DNA of 64,000 bases, from assembly GCF_900105095.1 (NCBI RefSeq), contig NZ_LT629743.1, positions 3,031,501 through 3,095,500 of the forward strand, given 5' to 3'. The notes beneath the pieces are model-generated. The model ran no database searches. It had not been told where the DNA came from and saw only the letters and a program-made list of their open reading frames with translations. The DNA comes from Erythrobacter sp. HL-111. Lineage in GTDB: Bacteria; Pseudomonadota; Alphaproteobacteria; Sphingomonadales; Sphingomonadaceae. How positions within the stretch are numbered: position 1 is the stretch's first letter; the number at the start of each line of letters is the position of its first letter. Positions 27,706 through 37,355 of the stretch are shown one piece after another. The position numbers and the translations under genes were made by a program.

Positions 27706-29934
27706 TCACGGCGCGTTGGTGACGGTCTGCCGGCTCCTGGCATTGGCCAGCACGTCCTCGCGCCAGAAACGGACCGGCTTGAGGCGCTTGGCCGCATAGA
27801 GTTCCATCTGGTCGGTATGGTGCGGGCTGTCGGGCCGCGTCGTCGCCGAGCCGAAGGGCTGGATCGAGCGCGAGCGCACCCGGCCTCCGTCCGCGGGCCA
27901 TTCGGCCCACTGGATGAAGCTATCGCCATGGACGAGGCTTAGCCGGCCGTCCTCCTCGACCTCCCAGGTGGTGGAGGCGCGCAGCGTGTCGGAGCCGCCG
28001 TCCAGCGGAAGGTCCCTGTCGCCCTGCCTCAGGCGGAGAAGCTCGCTCATCGGGGGGTCGATCCGGCCGAAATGCCGTTTCAGGTGGGCGACGTGCTTCG
28101 CCAGTTCCTCGCCCGCGTCGGGCCATTCATGCTTGTTCTGGTATTCGGCCGACATGAAGTCGCGGATCATCAGCAGCGCGAGCGCATCGGCAGGCCCGTC
28201 GTTGTCGGCGGTGAAATCCCAGCCGAGCAGCAGGTCGCGCGCTTCGGCGAGTTCGCCGTCCGCCTCGAGGTTCTCGAGCGCGTCCCACAGCACGGCGACA
28301 TAGCCCTCGCGTTCATAGGCGCGGTCGTACTTGATCGCCTCGAGCGTGGCGCGGTCGAGCACCTCGGCCTCGCTCATCAGCTTGTAGGCGCGGCGCGAAC
28401 GGTTGGTCTGCTTGCGCTCGATCCCCAGCACGGGGGAGAACGCCTCGGGATCGAGATCGCTGCCCGCGCCCGCGGCGGTGAAGGGTTCGTTGTTGGCGTT
28501 GTAGATCCACCCGCTTTCCGGGTTCACCAGCCGCGGCAGTTCCTCGTATCCGACCGGACCGTGCCAGATCAGGTCCGAACGGTCCCCCGGCAGCACGCCG
28601 CGCCAGTTCGCCTCCACGTCCTCGGGCCGGTCGGGGATCGCGGCATTGTAGACATAGGCGATGTTGCCCTCGCGGTCGGCATAGATGAAATTGGTCGAGG
28701 GGATCGCCATGCGGGAAAGCTCGCCCTCCCATTCCTCCAGCGAGGTCGCCTTGTTGAGGCGGTAATAGGCGTCGAGCTGGTCGATCCTGCCGATCCCGCC
28801 ATAACGGATCGCGAAACCCTCCTGCCTGCCGTCCTCGCCTTCGCGCAGGATGACGGGGCCGTGCACGCTGCGATGGACCGCGCGGCGGATCGGCAGGACG
28901 ACCGGCCCCATGCGCACGGGCAGCGTCACCCACTGCGTTTCCAGATCGCGCCATTCGCCGTCGAGCCGGTAGGCGCTCGCGTCCTCGTTCAGCACCAGTT
29001 CGTAGATGTCGACCATGTCGGGCCGGTTGACCGTGTTGGTCCAGCCCAGATGCTCGTTGTGGCCGAGGAAGGGGAAGGGCGATCCCGGGAAATTGGCGCC
29101 GGTGAAGTGCCAGCCTTCCTCGCTTTCGACGCTGAATTCGTACCACGCGACCCCGCCGCGCAGCGGCTGGTGCGAATTCGAGACGAGGACCGTCGGCCCG
29201 CCCGATTTCTCCGGCGCGACCGCGAAGGCGTTGGAGCCGAGCAGCCCCGCATCGTCGCCCAGCGGCAGGACGGTGCGGGCGGTGCGCGCGACTTCCCGCG
29301 CGCTCTCGCCCTCGGGCTGGCGCGGCGCGATCTCGCGCGGGAAGCCGGGAATGTCCGGCCCGAATTCGCGCCGCAGCGGCTTTCCGGAAACCAGCGGCTC
29401 GATGATGTTGCCGAGCCCGAAGAAGAACGGCTGGCGCAGCGCGAAACCGGCGGCGACGTCCTCGCCGTTGACCGGGAAGAGATTGCCGAGCTTGACCTCC
29501 TCGGCGTGTTCTTCGGCGAAGCGGTTGAGCCCGGCGGCGTAGGCTTCGAACAGGGCGCGGGTGTCCGCCGGCAATTCCGGGTATTCGCGCTCCGCCGTCC
29601 CGCGCGCGTCGAGCAGGTGGTAGATGTAATCGAACTGCGCGCCTTCCTCGCCCGCGATCGCGCCGTAACGGCCCTTCGACATGGCGATGACGTCCTGCAG
29701 GGTGGCGAAATCGTCCTCCGCATGGGCGACAGCGACGCCATAGGCGACATCGGCATCGGTTTGGCCGTAGATGTGCGGCACGCCGTATTCGTCGCGCACG
29801 ATCTCGGCAGTGTAGGTGCGCTGCGCAGGTACGGTGGTCTCGCGCGCGAAGAACGGCTCCCAGGTTGCCAGCGCGACGAAGGCCGGGACGAGCACGGCGG
29901 CGAGCGCGAGCCCGCCTCTTTTCAGCCACTTCAT
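27706..29934 (-). CDS. penicillin acylase family protein (acyl-homoserine lactone acylase-like)
   Basis: An N-terminal nucleophile amidohydrolase of 742 aa, made as a precursor that cleaves itself into alpha and beta chains. Residues 1-24 form a signal or anchor (WLKRGGLALAAVLVPAFVALAT). The alpha region has the family start EIVRDEYGVPHIYGQTDADVAYGVAVAHAEDDF. The autocleavage site and nucleophile Ser are in LLGSNAFAVAP, followed by SNSHQPL and the WTNTVNRPDMVDIYEL strand. Homologues cleave AHL signals, penicillins or other acyl amides; the substrate here is unproven. A second start 13 codons upstream is possible. Confidence 0.9.
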   Translation of the reverse strand: MKWLKRGGLALAAVLVPAFVALATWEPFFARETTVPAQRTYTAEIVRDEYGVPHIYGQTDADVAYGVAVAHAEDDFATLQDVIAMSKGRYGAIAGEEGAQFDYIYHLLDARGTAEREYPELPADTRALFEAYAAGLNRFAEEHAEEVKLGNLFPVNGEDVAAGFALRQPFFFGLGNIIEPLVSGKPLRREFGPDIPGFPREIAPRQPEGESAREVARTARTVLPLGDDAGLLGSNAFAVAPEKSGGPTVLVSNSHQPLRGGVAWYEFSVESEEGWHFTGANFPGSPFPFLGHNEHLGWTNTVNRPDMVDIYELVLNEDASAYRLDGEWRDLETQWVTLPVRMGPVVLPIRRAVHRSVHGPVILREGEDGRQEGFAIRYGGIGRIDQLDAYYRLNKATSLEEWEGELSRMAIPSTNFIYADREGNIAYVYNAAIPDRPEDVEANWRGVLPGDRSDLIWHGPVGYEELPRLVNPESGWIYNANNEPFTAAGAGSDLDPEAFSPVLGIERKQTNRSRRAYKLMSEAEVLDRATLEAIKYDRAYEREGYVAVLWDALENLEADGELAEARDLLLGWDFTADNDGPADALALLMIRDFMSAEYQNKHEWPDAGEELAKHVAHLKRHFGRIDPPMSELLRLRQGDRDLPLDGGSDTLRASTTWEVEEDGRLSLVHGDSFIQWAEWPADGGRVRSRSIQPFGSATTRPDSPHHTDQMELYAAKRLKPVRFWREDVLANARSRQTVTNAP

Positions 29935-30112
29935 GAAGGTTCCCGGAGCATGAGATCGATTGCGTCGTGTCAATGCGGGCGCGTTCGCGGCGGGTCAAGG
30001 GGACAGGGTCTTGCCGAGCGCCGCGGGCGGGCCCACCTATCCGGGCGATACACCGGGCGGCATCGCAAGCGGGATCGGCGGCGCGGCACGACAAGAGGAG
30101 AACGGCACTTGT

Positions 30113-30128
30113 GTTGCAGAAATGCAAC
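30113..30128 (+). promoter_or_regulatory. Palindrome in the clpB upstream region
   Basis: GTTGCA-gaaa-TGCAAC is a perfect 6-bp inverted repeat 45 bp before the clpB start, in the 240-bp gap between divergent acylase and clpB genes. A CTTG just upstream and CAACAT downstream loosely resemble a heat-shock sigma promoter, but the match is poor. It may be an operator or a short mRNA hairpin. Confidence 0.3.
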
Positions 30129-30172
30129 ATTATCTGGAAAGGGCAATCCGGTTATCCAATGAGGGGTCTCTC

Positions 30173-32749
30173 ATGAATCTCGAAAAGTTCACCGACCGCG
30201 CCAAGGGTTTCCTCCAGAGCGCGCTGACCATCGCGATCCGCATGAATCACCAGCGGATTTCCCCGACGCATATCCTCAAGGCCCTGCTCGAGGACGAAGA
30301 AGGCATGGCGGCGGGCCTGCTCCAGCGCGCCGGGGGCCAGCCCGCGCTCGCGGTGAGCGCGGTCGATGCGGCGCTCGCCAAGGTGCCGCAGGTGACGGGC
30401 GGCGGGGCGCAGCAGCAGCCCGGACTCGACAACGACGCGGTGCGGGTGCTCGACAGCGCCGAACAGCTCGCGGACAAGGCGGGCGACGGCTACGTCACGG
30501 TCGAACGCCTGCTGACCGCGCTCGCCATGGCACCGGGCGATGCGGGCGCGGCGATCAAGGCGGCGAGCGTCACCCCGCAATCGCTCAACGCCGCGATCGA
30601 GGACCTGCGCGGCGGGCGCAGGGCCGACAGCGCCAATGCCGAAAGCGCCTATGACGCTATGGAGAAATACGCCCGCGACCTGACCCAGGCCGCGCGCGAC
30701 GGCAAGCTCGATCCCGTCATCGGCCGCGACGAGGAAATCCGCCGCACGGTGCAGATCCTCGCCCGCCGGACCAAGAACAACCCCGCCCTGATCGGCGAAC
30801 CCGGCACCGGCAAGACCGCGATCGCCGAAGGCCTCGCGCTGCGCATCGCCAACGGCGACGTGCCCGACAGCCTCAAGGGCCGCACGCTGATGGCCTTGGA
30901 CATGGGCGCACTGATCGCGGGCGCGAAATATCGCGGCGAGTTCGAGGAGCGGCTCAAGTCCGTGCTCGACGAGGTCAAGAATGCCGAGGGCAACATCATC
31001 CTGTTCATCGACGAGATGCACACGCTGATCGGGGCGGGCGCGTCCGAAGGCTCGATGGACGCCTCGAACCTGCTCAAGCCCGCGCTCTCGCGCGGCGAGC
31101 TGCATTGCATCGGCGCGACCACGCTCGACGAATACCAGAAATATGTCGAGAAGGACCCCGCGCTCCAGCGGCGGTTCCAGCCGGTCTATATCGAGGAGCC
31201 GAGCGTCGAGGACACGATCTCGATCCTGCGCGGGATCAAGGACAAGTACGAACTCCACCACGGCGTGCGGATCACCGACGGCAGCATCGTCGCCGCGGCG
31301 AAGCTGTCGGACCGCTACATCCAGAACCGCTTCCTCCCCGACAAGGCGATCGACCTGATGGACGAGGCGGCAAGCCGCATCCGGATGGAGGTCGAATCCA
31401 AGCCCGAGGAGATCGAGGCGCTCGATCGGCGGATCATCCAGCTCAAGATCGAGGAGAGCGCGCTCGCCAAGGAGGACGACGACGCCTCGAAAGAGCGGCT
31501 CAAGGTGCTGCGCGAGGAGCTCGCCAATCTCGAGCAGGAGAGCAGCGAACTGACCACCCGCTGGCAGAACGAGCGCGACAAGATCGAGGCGGAAGGGCGG
31601 ATCAAGGAACAGCTCGACGCGGCGCGGCTCGAACTCGAACAGGCCCAGCGCGAAGGCGATCTCGCCAAGGCGGGCGAGCTGTCCTACGGGCGTATCCCGC
31701 AGCTCGAAAAGCAGCTCGCCGAGGCCGAGGCGATGAGCGAGAACGCCCTGCTGCGCGAGGAGGTGACCGAGGAGGACATCGCCGGCATCGTCAGCCGCTG
31801 GACCGGCATCCCGATCGACAAGATGCTGGAGGGCGAGCGCGACAAGCTGCTGCAGATGGAAAGCATCATCGGCCAGCGCGTGATCGGGCAGGAACAGGCC
31901 GTCACCGCGGTGTCCAAGGCAGTGCGCCGCGCGCGCGCCGGATTGCAGGACCCGAACCGGCCGCTCGGCTCCTTCCTGTTCCTCGGCCCGACCGGGGTCG
32001 GCAAGACCGAACTCACCAAGGCGCTCGCCGAATTCCTGTTCGACGACGACCAGGCGATGGTCCGCATCGACATGAGCGAATTCATGGAGAAGCACGCCGT
32101 CGCCCGCCTGATCGGTGCGCCCCCGGGCTATGTCGGCTACGAAGAGGGCGGCGTGCTGACCGAGGCGGTGCGCCGCCGGCCCTATCAGGTCGTGCTGTTC
32201 GACGAGGTCGAGAAGGCGCATTCCGATGTCTTCAACGTGCTGTTGCAGGTGCTGGACGACGGGCGGCTGACCGACGGGCAGGGCAGGGTGGTGGATTTCA
32301 GCAACACGCTGATCATCCTGACCTCGAACCTCGGCAGCCAGTATCTCTCCAACATGACCGACGACCAGACCGTGACCGATGTCGAGCCGCAGGTGATGGA
32401 CGTGGTGCGGGGCCATTTCCGGCCCGAGTTCCTCAACCGGCTCGACGAGATCATCCTGTTCCATCGGCTGGGACAGGAGGACATGGCCCCGATCGTCGCG
32501 ATCCAGGTGGGGCGGGTGCAGAAGCTGCTCGCCGATCGCAAGATCACGCTGGAACTGTCCGACGCCGCGCTGCGCTGGCTCGGGCGGGTCGGCTACGATC
32601 CGGTCTATGGCGCGCGCCCGCTGAAGCGGGCGGTGCAGCGCTACCTGCAGGACCCCCTCGCCGAGATGCTGCTCGAAGGGAAGGTGACCGACGGCATGGT
32701 GCTCGCCATCGACGAGGGCGACGGGGCCTTGCGAATGACGCCGCTATGA
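30173..32749 (+). CDS. clpB: ATP-dependent chaperone ClpB
   Basis: A hexameric AAA+ disaggregase that works with DnaK to rescue aggregated proteins in the cytoplasm. The 858 aa fit the family. The N domain (residues 1-145, [21 protein letters not shown]) precedes nucleotide-binding domain 1 (Walker A GEPGTGKT, about 207). The ClpB-specific coiled-coil M domain spans about 405-520, and domain 2 has Walker A GPTGVGKT near 610. The pore loop in domain 1 is [14 protein letters not shown] longer in-frame extension upstream has no family match and covers the promoter region. An IS element is inserted 16 bp after the stop. Confidence 0.97.
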   Translation: MNLEKFTDRAKGFLQSALTIAIRMNHQRISPTHILKALLEDEEGMAAGLLQRAGGQPALAVSAVDAALAKVPQVTGGGAQQQPGLDNDAVRVLDSAEQLADKAGDGYVTVERLLTALAMAPGDAGAAIKAASVTPQSLNAAIEDLRGGRRADSANAESAYDAMEKYARDLTQAARDGKLDPVIGRDEEIRRTVQILARRTKNNPALIGEPGTGKTAIAEGLALRIANGDVPDSLKGRTLMALDMGALIAGAKYRGEFEERLKSVLDEVKNAEGNIILFIDEMHTLIGAGASEGSMDASNLLKPALSRGELHCIGATTLDEYQKYVEKDPALQRRFQPVYIEEPSVEDTISILRGIKDKYELHHGVRITDGSIVAAAKLSDRYIQNRFLPDKAIDLMDEAASRIRMEVESKPEEIEALDRRIIQLKIEESALAKEDDDASKERLKVLREELANLEQESSELTTRWQNERDKIEAEGRIKEQLDAARLELEQAQREGDLAKAGELSYGRIPQLEKQLAEAEAMSENALLREEVTEEDIAGIVSRWTGIPIDKMLEGERDKLLQMESIIGQRVIGQEQAVTAVSKAVRRARAGLQDPNRPLGSFLFLGPTGVGKTELTKALAEFLFDDDQAMVRIDMSEFMEKHAVARLIGAPPGYVGYEEGGVLTEAVRRRPYQVVLFDEVEKAHSDVFNVLLQVLDDGRLTDGQGRVVDFSNTLIILTSNLGSQYLSNMTDDQTVTDVEPQVMDVVRGHFRPEFLNRLDEIILFHRLGQEDMAPIVAIQVGRVQKLLADRKITLELSDAALRWLGRVGYDPVYGARPLKRAVQRYLQDPLAEMLLEGKVTDGMVLAIDEGDGALRMTPL

Positions 32750-32765
32750 AATTCCGGGCAACCTA

Positions 32766-33611
32766 GGCTCAGGACCCATTAAATCGCTTGCGCGGGAGGC
32801 AATCGGTTGATTCAATGGCGGCACCAGGGAGGTGTTGCTGTTGTCCGAGCTGTGGTTGTTGAGCGAGGCGCAGATGCGCCGGATTGAGCCCTATTTCCCA
32901 CTGTCGCACGGCATTCCGCGGGTTGATGATCGGCGGATCGTGAGCGGCATCGTCTTTGTGATCAGGAACGGGCTGCGCTGGCGTGATGCGCCGGTCGGTT
33001 ATGGTCCGCACAAGACGATCTATAATCGCTTCATATGCTGGAGCCGCCTGGGCGTGTTCAACCGCATCTTCGCCGAGCTAGCCGCCAAGGGCGGGAAGCC
33101 CGATCAGCTGATGATCGATGCCACCCATCTGAAGGCGCATCGGACAGCAGCAAGCCTGCTAAAAAAGGGGCTCTATCCCGACGTATCGGGCGCACCAAAG
33201 GTGGCTTGAACTCAAAGCTCCACGCCGTCTGCGATGGCAAGGGCCGCCCGCTGATCATGCTGCTCAGTGAAGGGCAGATGAGCGACTACAAGGGCGCTGC
33301 ACTGATGATCGATGCCTTTCCGAAGGCAAAGGCGTTGCTCGCCGACCGGGGCTATGATGCTGACTGGTTTCGCGCCGCTCTGGAGCAGCGCGGCATTGCT
33401 CCGTGCATCCCGTCAAAGGCGAACCGCAAGGTGCCCATCCCGCACGACACGACCCTCTATCGCCAACGCTACAAGGTCGAGAACATGTTCGGCAAACTCA
33501 AGGACTGGCGCCGGATCCACACCCGCTACGATCGCTGCGCGCACACCTTCATGTCCGCCATCTGCATCGCAGCAACCGTCATCTTCTGGCTGCCGCAATG
33601 AGTCCTGAGCC
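32766..33611 (+). mobile_element. IS5-family insertion sequence (IS427-like group)
   Basis: An 846-bp element with 15-bp terminal inverted repeats, GGCTCAGGACCCATT at the left and GGCTCAGGACTCATT (reverse complement) at the right, differing at one position. The outside bases are TA on both sides (CTA before, TAG after), consistent with a TA target duplication. The transposase is split over two frames. It lies directly between clpB and the end of a broken TonB receptor gene. It looks intact. Confidence 0.88.
32841..33601 (+). CDS. IS5-family transposase made by programmed -1 frameshift
   Basis: The DDE transposase of the surrounding IS. The first frame runs from a TTG start (GGAGG 8 bp upstream; SELWLLSEAQMRRIEPYFPLSHG) to 33209. 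The second frame carries the rest to 33601. The junction is the canonical -1 slippery heptamer A_AAA_AAG at 33161-33167, followed by a hairpin CCCGA-cgta-TCGGG at 33177-33190. The catalytic residues are Asp in LMIDATHLKAH, Asp in LLADRGYDADW, and Glu in KVENMFGKLKDWRRI. Fused, it is about 250 aa, normal for the group. Confidence 0.85.
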
Positions 33612-33670
33612 TAGTTTGGTTTGCAAATGCAACGGTGGTTCGGCCTGAAGCTGGACACCCGCAAAAAAGA

Positions 33671-33695
33671 AGGGCCGGATCGCTGATCCGGCCCT
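33671..33695 (-). terminator. Rho-independent terminator after the TonB receptor remnant
   Basis: AGGGCCGGATC-gct-GATCCGGCCCT is a perfect 11-bp stem. On the minus strand it is followed by TCTTTTTTGC. It lies 24 bp beyond the receptor stop codon. Confidence 0.9.
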
Positions 33696-33718
33696 TATAT
33701 GTTTATGCGATGCAGAAC

Positions 33719-35128
33719 TTAGAACAGGGCGCGAACCCCGGCGAAGTAACGCCGACCGAAGACCTCGAAGATCGCGCTTCCGTCGCCAGTGCCGGTGAGG
33801 CCGAGCGGCGGATTGGTACCAAGAAGATTCTCGACGCCCCCGAAGAACTCGAACGAGGGTTCGCCCTCCGCATCTTCGATTTGGAACGCCAGTCGAATGT
33901 CGTGGTACAGGGTTTCGGGATACTCCAGCGGGAAGCTCGCATCCGGGTTCTGCGGAGGTTGACCGTTGAGCGGGTTCTGAGCCTCGAACGAGGTCGTAAG
34001 CTGCGGTCCGATATACCGTGCACCATAGCCGAAAGTAACCGCACCGAAGGTCAGGTCCAAGTCGAAGACAAACTGATTCTGTGGGTCACCGAGTTCCCCG
34101 AGAATACGGTTCTCGAAGTTTGGATTAGTCGGATCCTGGAAGTTGCTCGACGTCATCACATGCGTGTAGAGAAGGCGCGCGTTCACGAAGACATCTTCGG
34201 AAAGCGACTTCCTATAGGAAACATCGACGTCGATTCCTTCGCGGATCCGGCTGGCGAAGTTCAGCGGCGACTGCAGGATCGAGCCCTGCAGAACTTGCCC
34301 CGGCTCTTCGCCTTCCGGACCGATACCCGTCCCATTACGTTCGAAGTTGCCGCAGAAAGGGTTGTCGAGATCAGGAAGATCGTAGCAGGTCGCGATGATC
34401 GTGTTACCCGCCACCGATGCGATGACATCTTCCACTTCGATGTTGTAGTAATCGAAGGTCACCGCGAAGCCGGGTAGCCAGCTCGGCTGATAGACCCCGC
34501 CGATCGTGTACGAAATCGAAGCTTCCTCGAAAAGATCGGGGTTGTTCCCGTTCAGGCCTCTGGTGGAGACGGTCGCATTCGCCACCTGCTGGAACCCCGG
34601 GTCATCGAGGATGGCACCGAGATCAGCCTCGCAGTTCGCCCGCCGGAATTCCGATCCTTGGTCGATGCGCGTGGAGGCACAAGGGTCGGTAACGGAGATG
34701 AAGGTCACGTTGGGTTCACCGGCGGTGTCGGTGTAATTCGGAGCTCGGACCGCTCGGCCGTAATTCGCCCGGAACAAAAGGTCAGGGGTCGGCGACCAGC
34801 GCGCACCGAGATTGTAAGCGTAGGTCGTGCCGATCGGACCGGTGTAGTCCGAAACACGGCCTGCGGCGCTAAACGAGAGTTCTTCGAAGAACGGGACGCC
34901 CGAGAGAATGGGGAAATCAACTTCGGCGAAGGCTTCCTTGACCTCGAAGGGGCGCTCCGGATTGAACTGCGTCAACGGGTTCGTGAAGGTCAGGTTGTCT
35001 TCGATGACCTGGTCTGCCTGGAAGAACGCATCTTCGCGGCGGTATTCGCCACCGACCACGTACCCGACGGGCCCGCCCGGAAGCTCGAAGAAACCATCCG
35101 TCGTGCCGGAGAGGAAGCCCAGCCCGGA
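33719..35128 (-). pseudogene. TonB-dependent receptor, C-terminal half only
   Basis: The open frame encodes about 470 residues of a TonB-dependent outer-membrane receptor barrel. It includes FFELPGGPVGYVVGGEYRRED, RANYGRAVRAPNYTDTAGEP, VTFDYYNIEVEDVI and the C-terminal FGRRYFAGVRALF with the terminal Phe needed for barrel assembly. The signal peptide, TonB box, plug and early barrel strands are absent. By comparison with the intact receptor at 38476-41499, about 500-550 residues are missing. The frame is cut by a TAA formed at the edge of the IS1380-family element. The missing half is not on the other side of the IS; only a leader is. Any product from an internal start could not work as a receptor. 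Confidence 0.85.
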
Positions 35129-36775
35129 TTATTCACCGGCGGTGGTCTGACGGGTTGGCGGGAGTGGCGTAAGCATTTGCATTGTTGTAGGAATGTGGTT
35201 GCTTAAGCCAGACCTGCAACGGGGCAAAATATGCCACAGACCACACCCGCCGGATGCGATGATAGCGCGTCCGTATTTTCGTTTCCAGCAGTGCGCGGCA
35301 AGAAGGTCACAGCTGCGTTTGACGGCGGCAGGCTGACCTCGGATGGCGGGGTCCTGGTGCTGGCTCAGGCCGAGCGCATGATGGGGCTCTGCCAGCGGCT
35401 TGCGGCGTGTATTGCCGATCCGCGCGATCCTGCTCGGGTGGTTCATCGGCTTGAAGATATCCTGCGCGCGCGGATGTTCGCGATCGCCTGCGGCTATGAG
35501 GATGCCGATGATCTCGACGCTCTGCGCGATGATCCGGGCTTCCGCCTTGCGCTGGGCAAGCTGCCGGGATCGGGTGCGGGGTTGGCCAGCCAACCGACGA
35601 TGAGCCGCTGGGAGAATGCGCCGAGCACGCGCGAGCTGGCAAAGATGCTGGGGATCATGATCGACATCTACTGCGCCAGCTACCCCACTCCGCCGGCGGC
35701 GGTGACGCTGGATATCGATGACACCTGCGACGTCGTGCACGGCTATCAGCAACTCTCCTTCTGGAACGGACATCATGGGGAGCGCTGCTTCCTGCCGATC
35801 CATGTCTACGACACGGCAACGGGCCGGCCGGTGGCGATGCTGCTGCGCACGGGCAAGACGCCTTCTGGCAAGGAGGCGGCAGGGCATATCCGGCGTCTGG
35901 TGCGCCATCTTCGCCGCCACTGGCCCGATACCCACATCACCATCCGCGGTGACGGGCATTATGGACGGCCCGAGGTCATGGCCTTCTGCGAGGCGGCCCA
36001 TGTCGATTACGTGTTCGGTCTGCCGACCAACGCCGCGCTGCGCGCTGATCCGGTTATCGTCACTGCCGCCGATGCCTGCGCGGTCCGCCGCGCCGAGTGC
36101 CAACTCCCGGTCCTGCGCAGCTATGCCGAGACCCGCTACGGCGCGAAGAGCTGGAACCGCCAGCGCCGCGTCGTCGCCAGGATCGAGGCCAGCACGCTGG
36201 GCATGGATATCCGCTACGTCGTCACATCGCTCACCGAAAGCTCGGCCGAGCACATCTATGACACGCTCTACTGCGCGCGCGGGCAGGCCGAGAACCTGAT
36301 CAAGCTGCACAAGACCCAGCTGGCCAGTGACCGCACCTCGTGCCGGTCGGCGAACGCCAACCAGATGCGCCTGATCCTGCACACCGCTGCCTACTGGCTG
36401 CTGTGGCGCGTTCAGCAGGCGATCCCAAAGACCACCGCTCTGGCAAAAGCCGAGTTTACGACCCTGCGCCTGCGGCTGCTCAAGGTTGCTGCCCGCGTCA
36501 TGGAAAGCGCCACCCGAATCCGCGTAGCGTTCGCCTCTGCGTGCCCCGATGCCGATCTGATGCGTGCCATCGTTCTCGCGCTCAAGCCTGCGCCGACGTA
36601 GCGGGCGCGGCAGTGCCGCAGAAACCCCGAGCCAAGTCCTTCAACCAGAAAAGCCCATCGATCACAGCGCGGTGAAACAGACGCCAGCGGTGCCGCACGC
36701 CCGCTCTACGCCGCCGCACGCAGCAGTGGCGTCAAGCTCGCGCCGAGAGGCGCCCAACCGCATCGCCGTGAATAA
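35129..36775 (+). mobile_element. IS1380-family insertion sequence
   Basis: An element of about 1.65 kb carrying one transposase gene. The likely ends are short imperfect inverted repeats starting TTATTCAC (left TTATTCACCGGCGG, right TTATTCACGGCG on the other strand). The length is normal for IS1380. The flanks (CCGGA at left, GAGAG at right) do not match, so there is no target-site duplication. This fits a deletion that started at one IS end and removed the N-terminal half of the TonB receptor. The exact ends are uncertain by a few bases. Confidence 0.7.
35231..36601 (+). CDS. IS1380-family transposase
   Basis: A 456-aa DDE transposase. The N-terminal segment AAFDGGRLTSDGGVLVLAQAERMMGLCQRLA and the middle YEDADDLDALRDDPGFRLALG are hallmark IS1380 sequences, followed by QPTMSRWENAPS. 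The catalytic Asp residues are in VTLDIDDTCDVVHG and THITIRGDGHYGRPEVM. The catalytic Glu is most likely in the CARGQAENLIKLHK helix. The full length suggests the enzyme is active. Codon use is less GC3-biased than that of neighbours, as expected for a transposon. Confidence 0.92.
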   Translation: MPQTTPAGCDDSASVFSFPAVRGKKVTAAFDGGRLTSDGGVLVLAQAERMMGLCQRLAACIADPRDPARVVHRLEDILRARMFAIACGYEDADDLDALRDDPGFRLALGKLPGSGAGLASQPTMSRWENAPSTRELAKMLGIMIDIYCASYPTPPAAVTLDIDDTCDVVHGYQQLSFWNGHHGERCFLPIHVYDTATGRPVAMLLRTGKTPSGKEAAGHIRRLVRHLRRHWPDTHITIRGDGHYGRPEVMAFCEAAHVDYVFGLPTNAALRADPVIVTAADACAVRRAECQLPVLRSYAETRYGAKSWNRQRRVVARIEASTLGMDIRYVVTSLTESSAEHIYDTLYCARGQAENLIKLHKTQLASDRTSCRSANANQMRLILHTAAYWLLWRVQQAIPKTTALAKAEFTTLRLRLLKVAARVMESATRIRVAFASACPDADLMRAIVLALKPAPT

Positions 36776-36782
36776 GAGAGGC

Positions 36783-37064
36783 TAATCTGCACCCTTTCGT
36801 TTCCGCCCTCCCATCCCGGGTTGGGGCGATTTCCTCGATGGAGCGGAGGGCGCGGCCTTCGGGCCGCCCGGCTTCCGCTCTCACGTCGGGCAGAGTTCCC
36901 ACGCAAGGTGCACCGGCGAAGCGGCGCAACAAGCGAACGGGAATCGCCTGTGCGGTTGAGTGAACCTTCACAACGTCCAAGAAAAGCTCAGGAAGGGGGA
37001 GCCGGCAATTTCGGGAGTTGGTGTCGCCGAGTTGCAACACTGTGACGCGCTTGCACGAATTGCA
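36783..37064 (-). promoter_or_regulatory. Orphan TonB-receptor leader (copy 1)
   Basis: This 282-bp stretch aligns along its whole length with 41501-41780, the leader of the intact TonB receptor, at about 85 percent identity by hand alignment, with one 2-nt indel. It should hold the promoter and 5' UTR of the broken receptor, read on the minus strand. The segment GGTGCAGATTA just before the lost start codon matches GGTACAGATTA before the intact receptor's ATG. The 2-nt indel falls in a hairpin (36848-36869) and forms a bulge without breaking the pairing. With the gene's 5' half gone, the leader now drives only the IS region. Confidence 0.7.
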
Positions 37065-37089
37065 CCACGCGGCCGGTCCCGATCGGGGT

Positions 37090-37290
37090 ATGGGCGCTGC
37101 GCGACGTTGTCAACAAGTGGCCGTCTCGCGCGACGATAAGCACCTGTTCGTCCACGTCAATCCCGGCCGCGAAGGCGACTGCCCGTTCCGGGTCCACAAG
37201 GCCGACGACCTCAGCGGGCTGTCGCGCAGGCTCGCCGCCGATCCGATGGGATTCCGCAGCGCCACCCGGGTCAACGACGTTGGATACGGT
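37090..37290 (+). other. Coding-like remnant of unknown gene
   Basis: This stretch has strong GC3 bias in one plus-strand frame, reading DKHLFVHVNPGREGDCPFRVHKADDLSGLSRR and then DPMGFRSATRVND, without stops. Bias disappears further downstream, where the frame becomes the antisense of the next gene. It may be the remains of a gene lost when the IS-linked deletion occurred, or a small gene. No family is recognised. Confidence 0.3.
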
Positions 37291-37355
37291 AGCGCCAGGC
37301 CGCAGCGCCGCAAGCGGTTGCGCTCCCGTTTCGCACCCCGTTCGCGGGCGCAGGC

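Noticed and set aside
24678..27722. 1014-codon frame antisense to the M16 peptidase
   Set aside because: Same shadow effect; the M16 gene has a signal peptide, HxxEH and full length.
28072..30162. 696-codon frame antisense to the acylase gene
   Set aside because: Low-complexity Arg/Asp/Val-rich product, no start context, and a clear gene on the other strand.
30060..30172. Heat-shock sigma factor promoter before clpB
   Set aside because: CTTG and CAACAT elements are present but the match to the alphaproteobacterial consensus is too weak to call.
30152..32464. 770-codon frame antisense to clpB
   Set aside because: ClpB is certain; the antisense product is a composition artefact.
36775..36787. 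Target-site duplication of the IS1380 element
   Set aside because: GGATTA at the left and TAATC at the right are inverted, not direct, and do not flank the likely inverted-repeat ends; no duplication is supported.
36706..37040. Minus-strand short frames in the orphan TonB leader taken as host genes
   Set aside because: They lie in the leader and into the IS end, and the corresponding frames in the second leader do not stay aligned over the 2-nt indel. Only the central 33 codons show possible peptide constraint.
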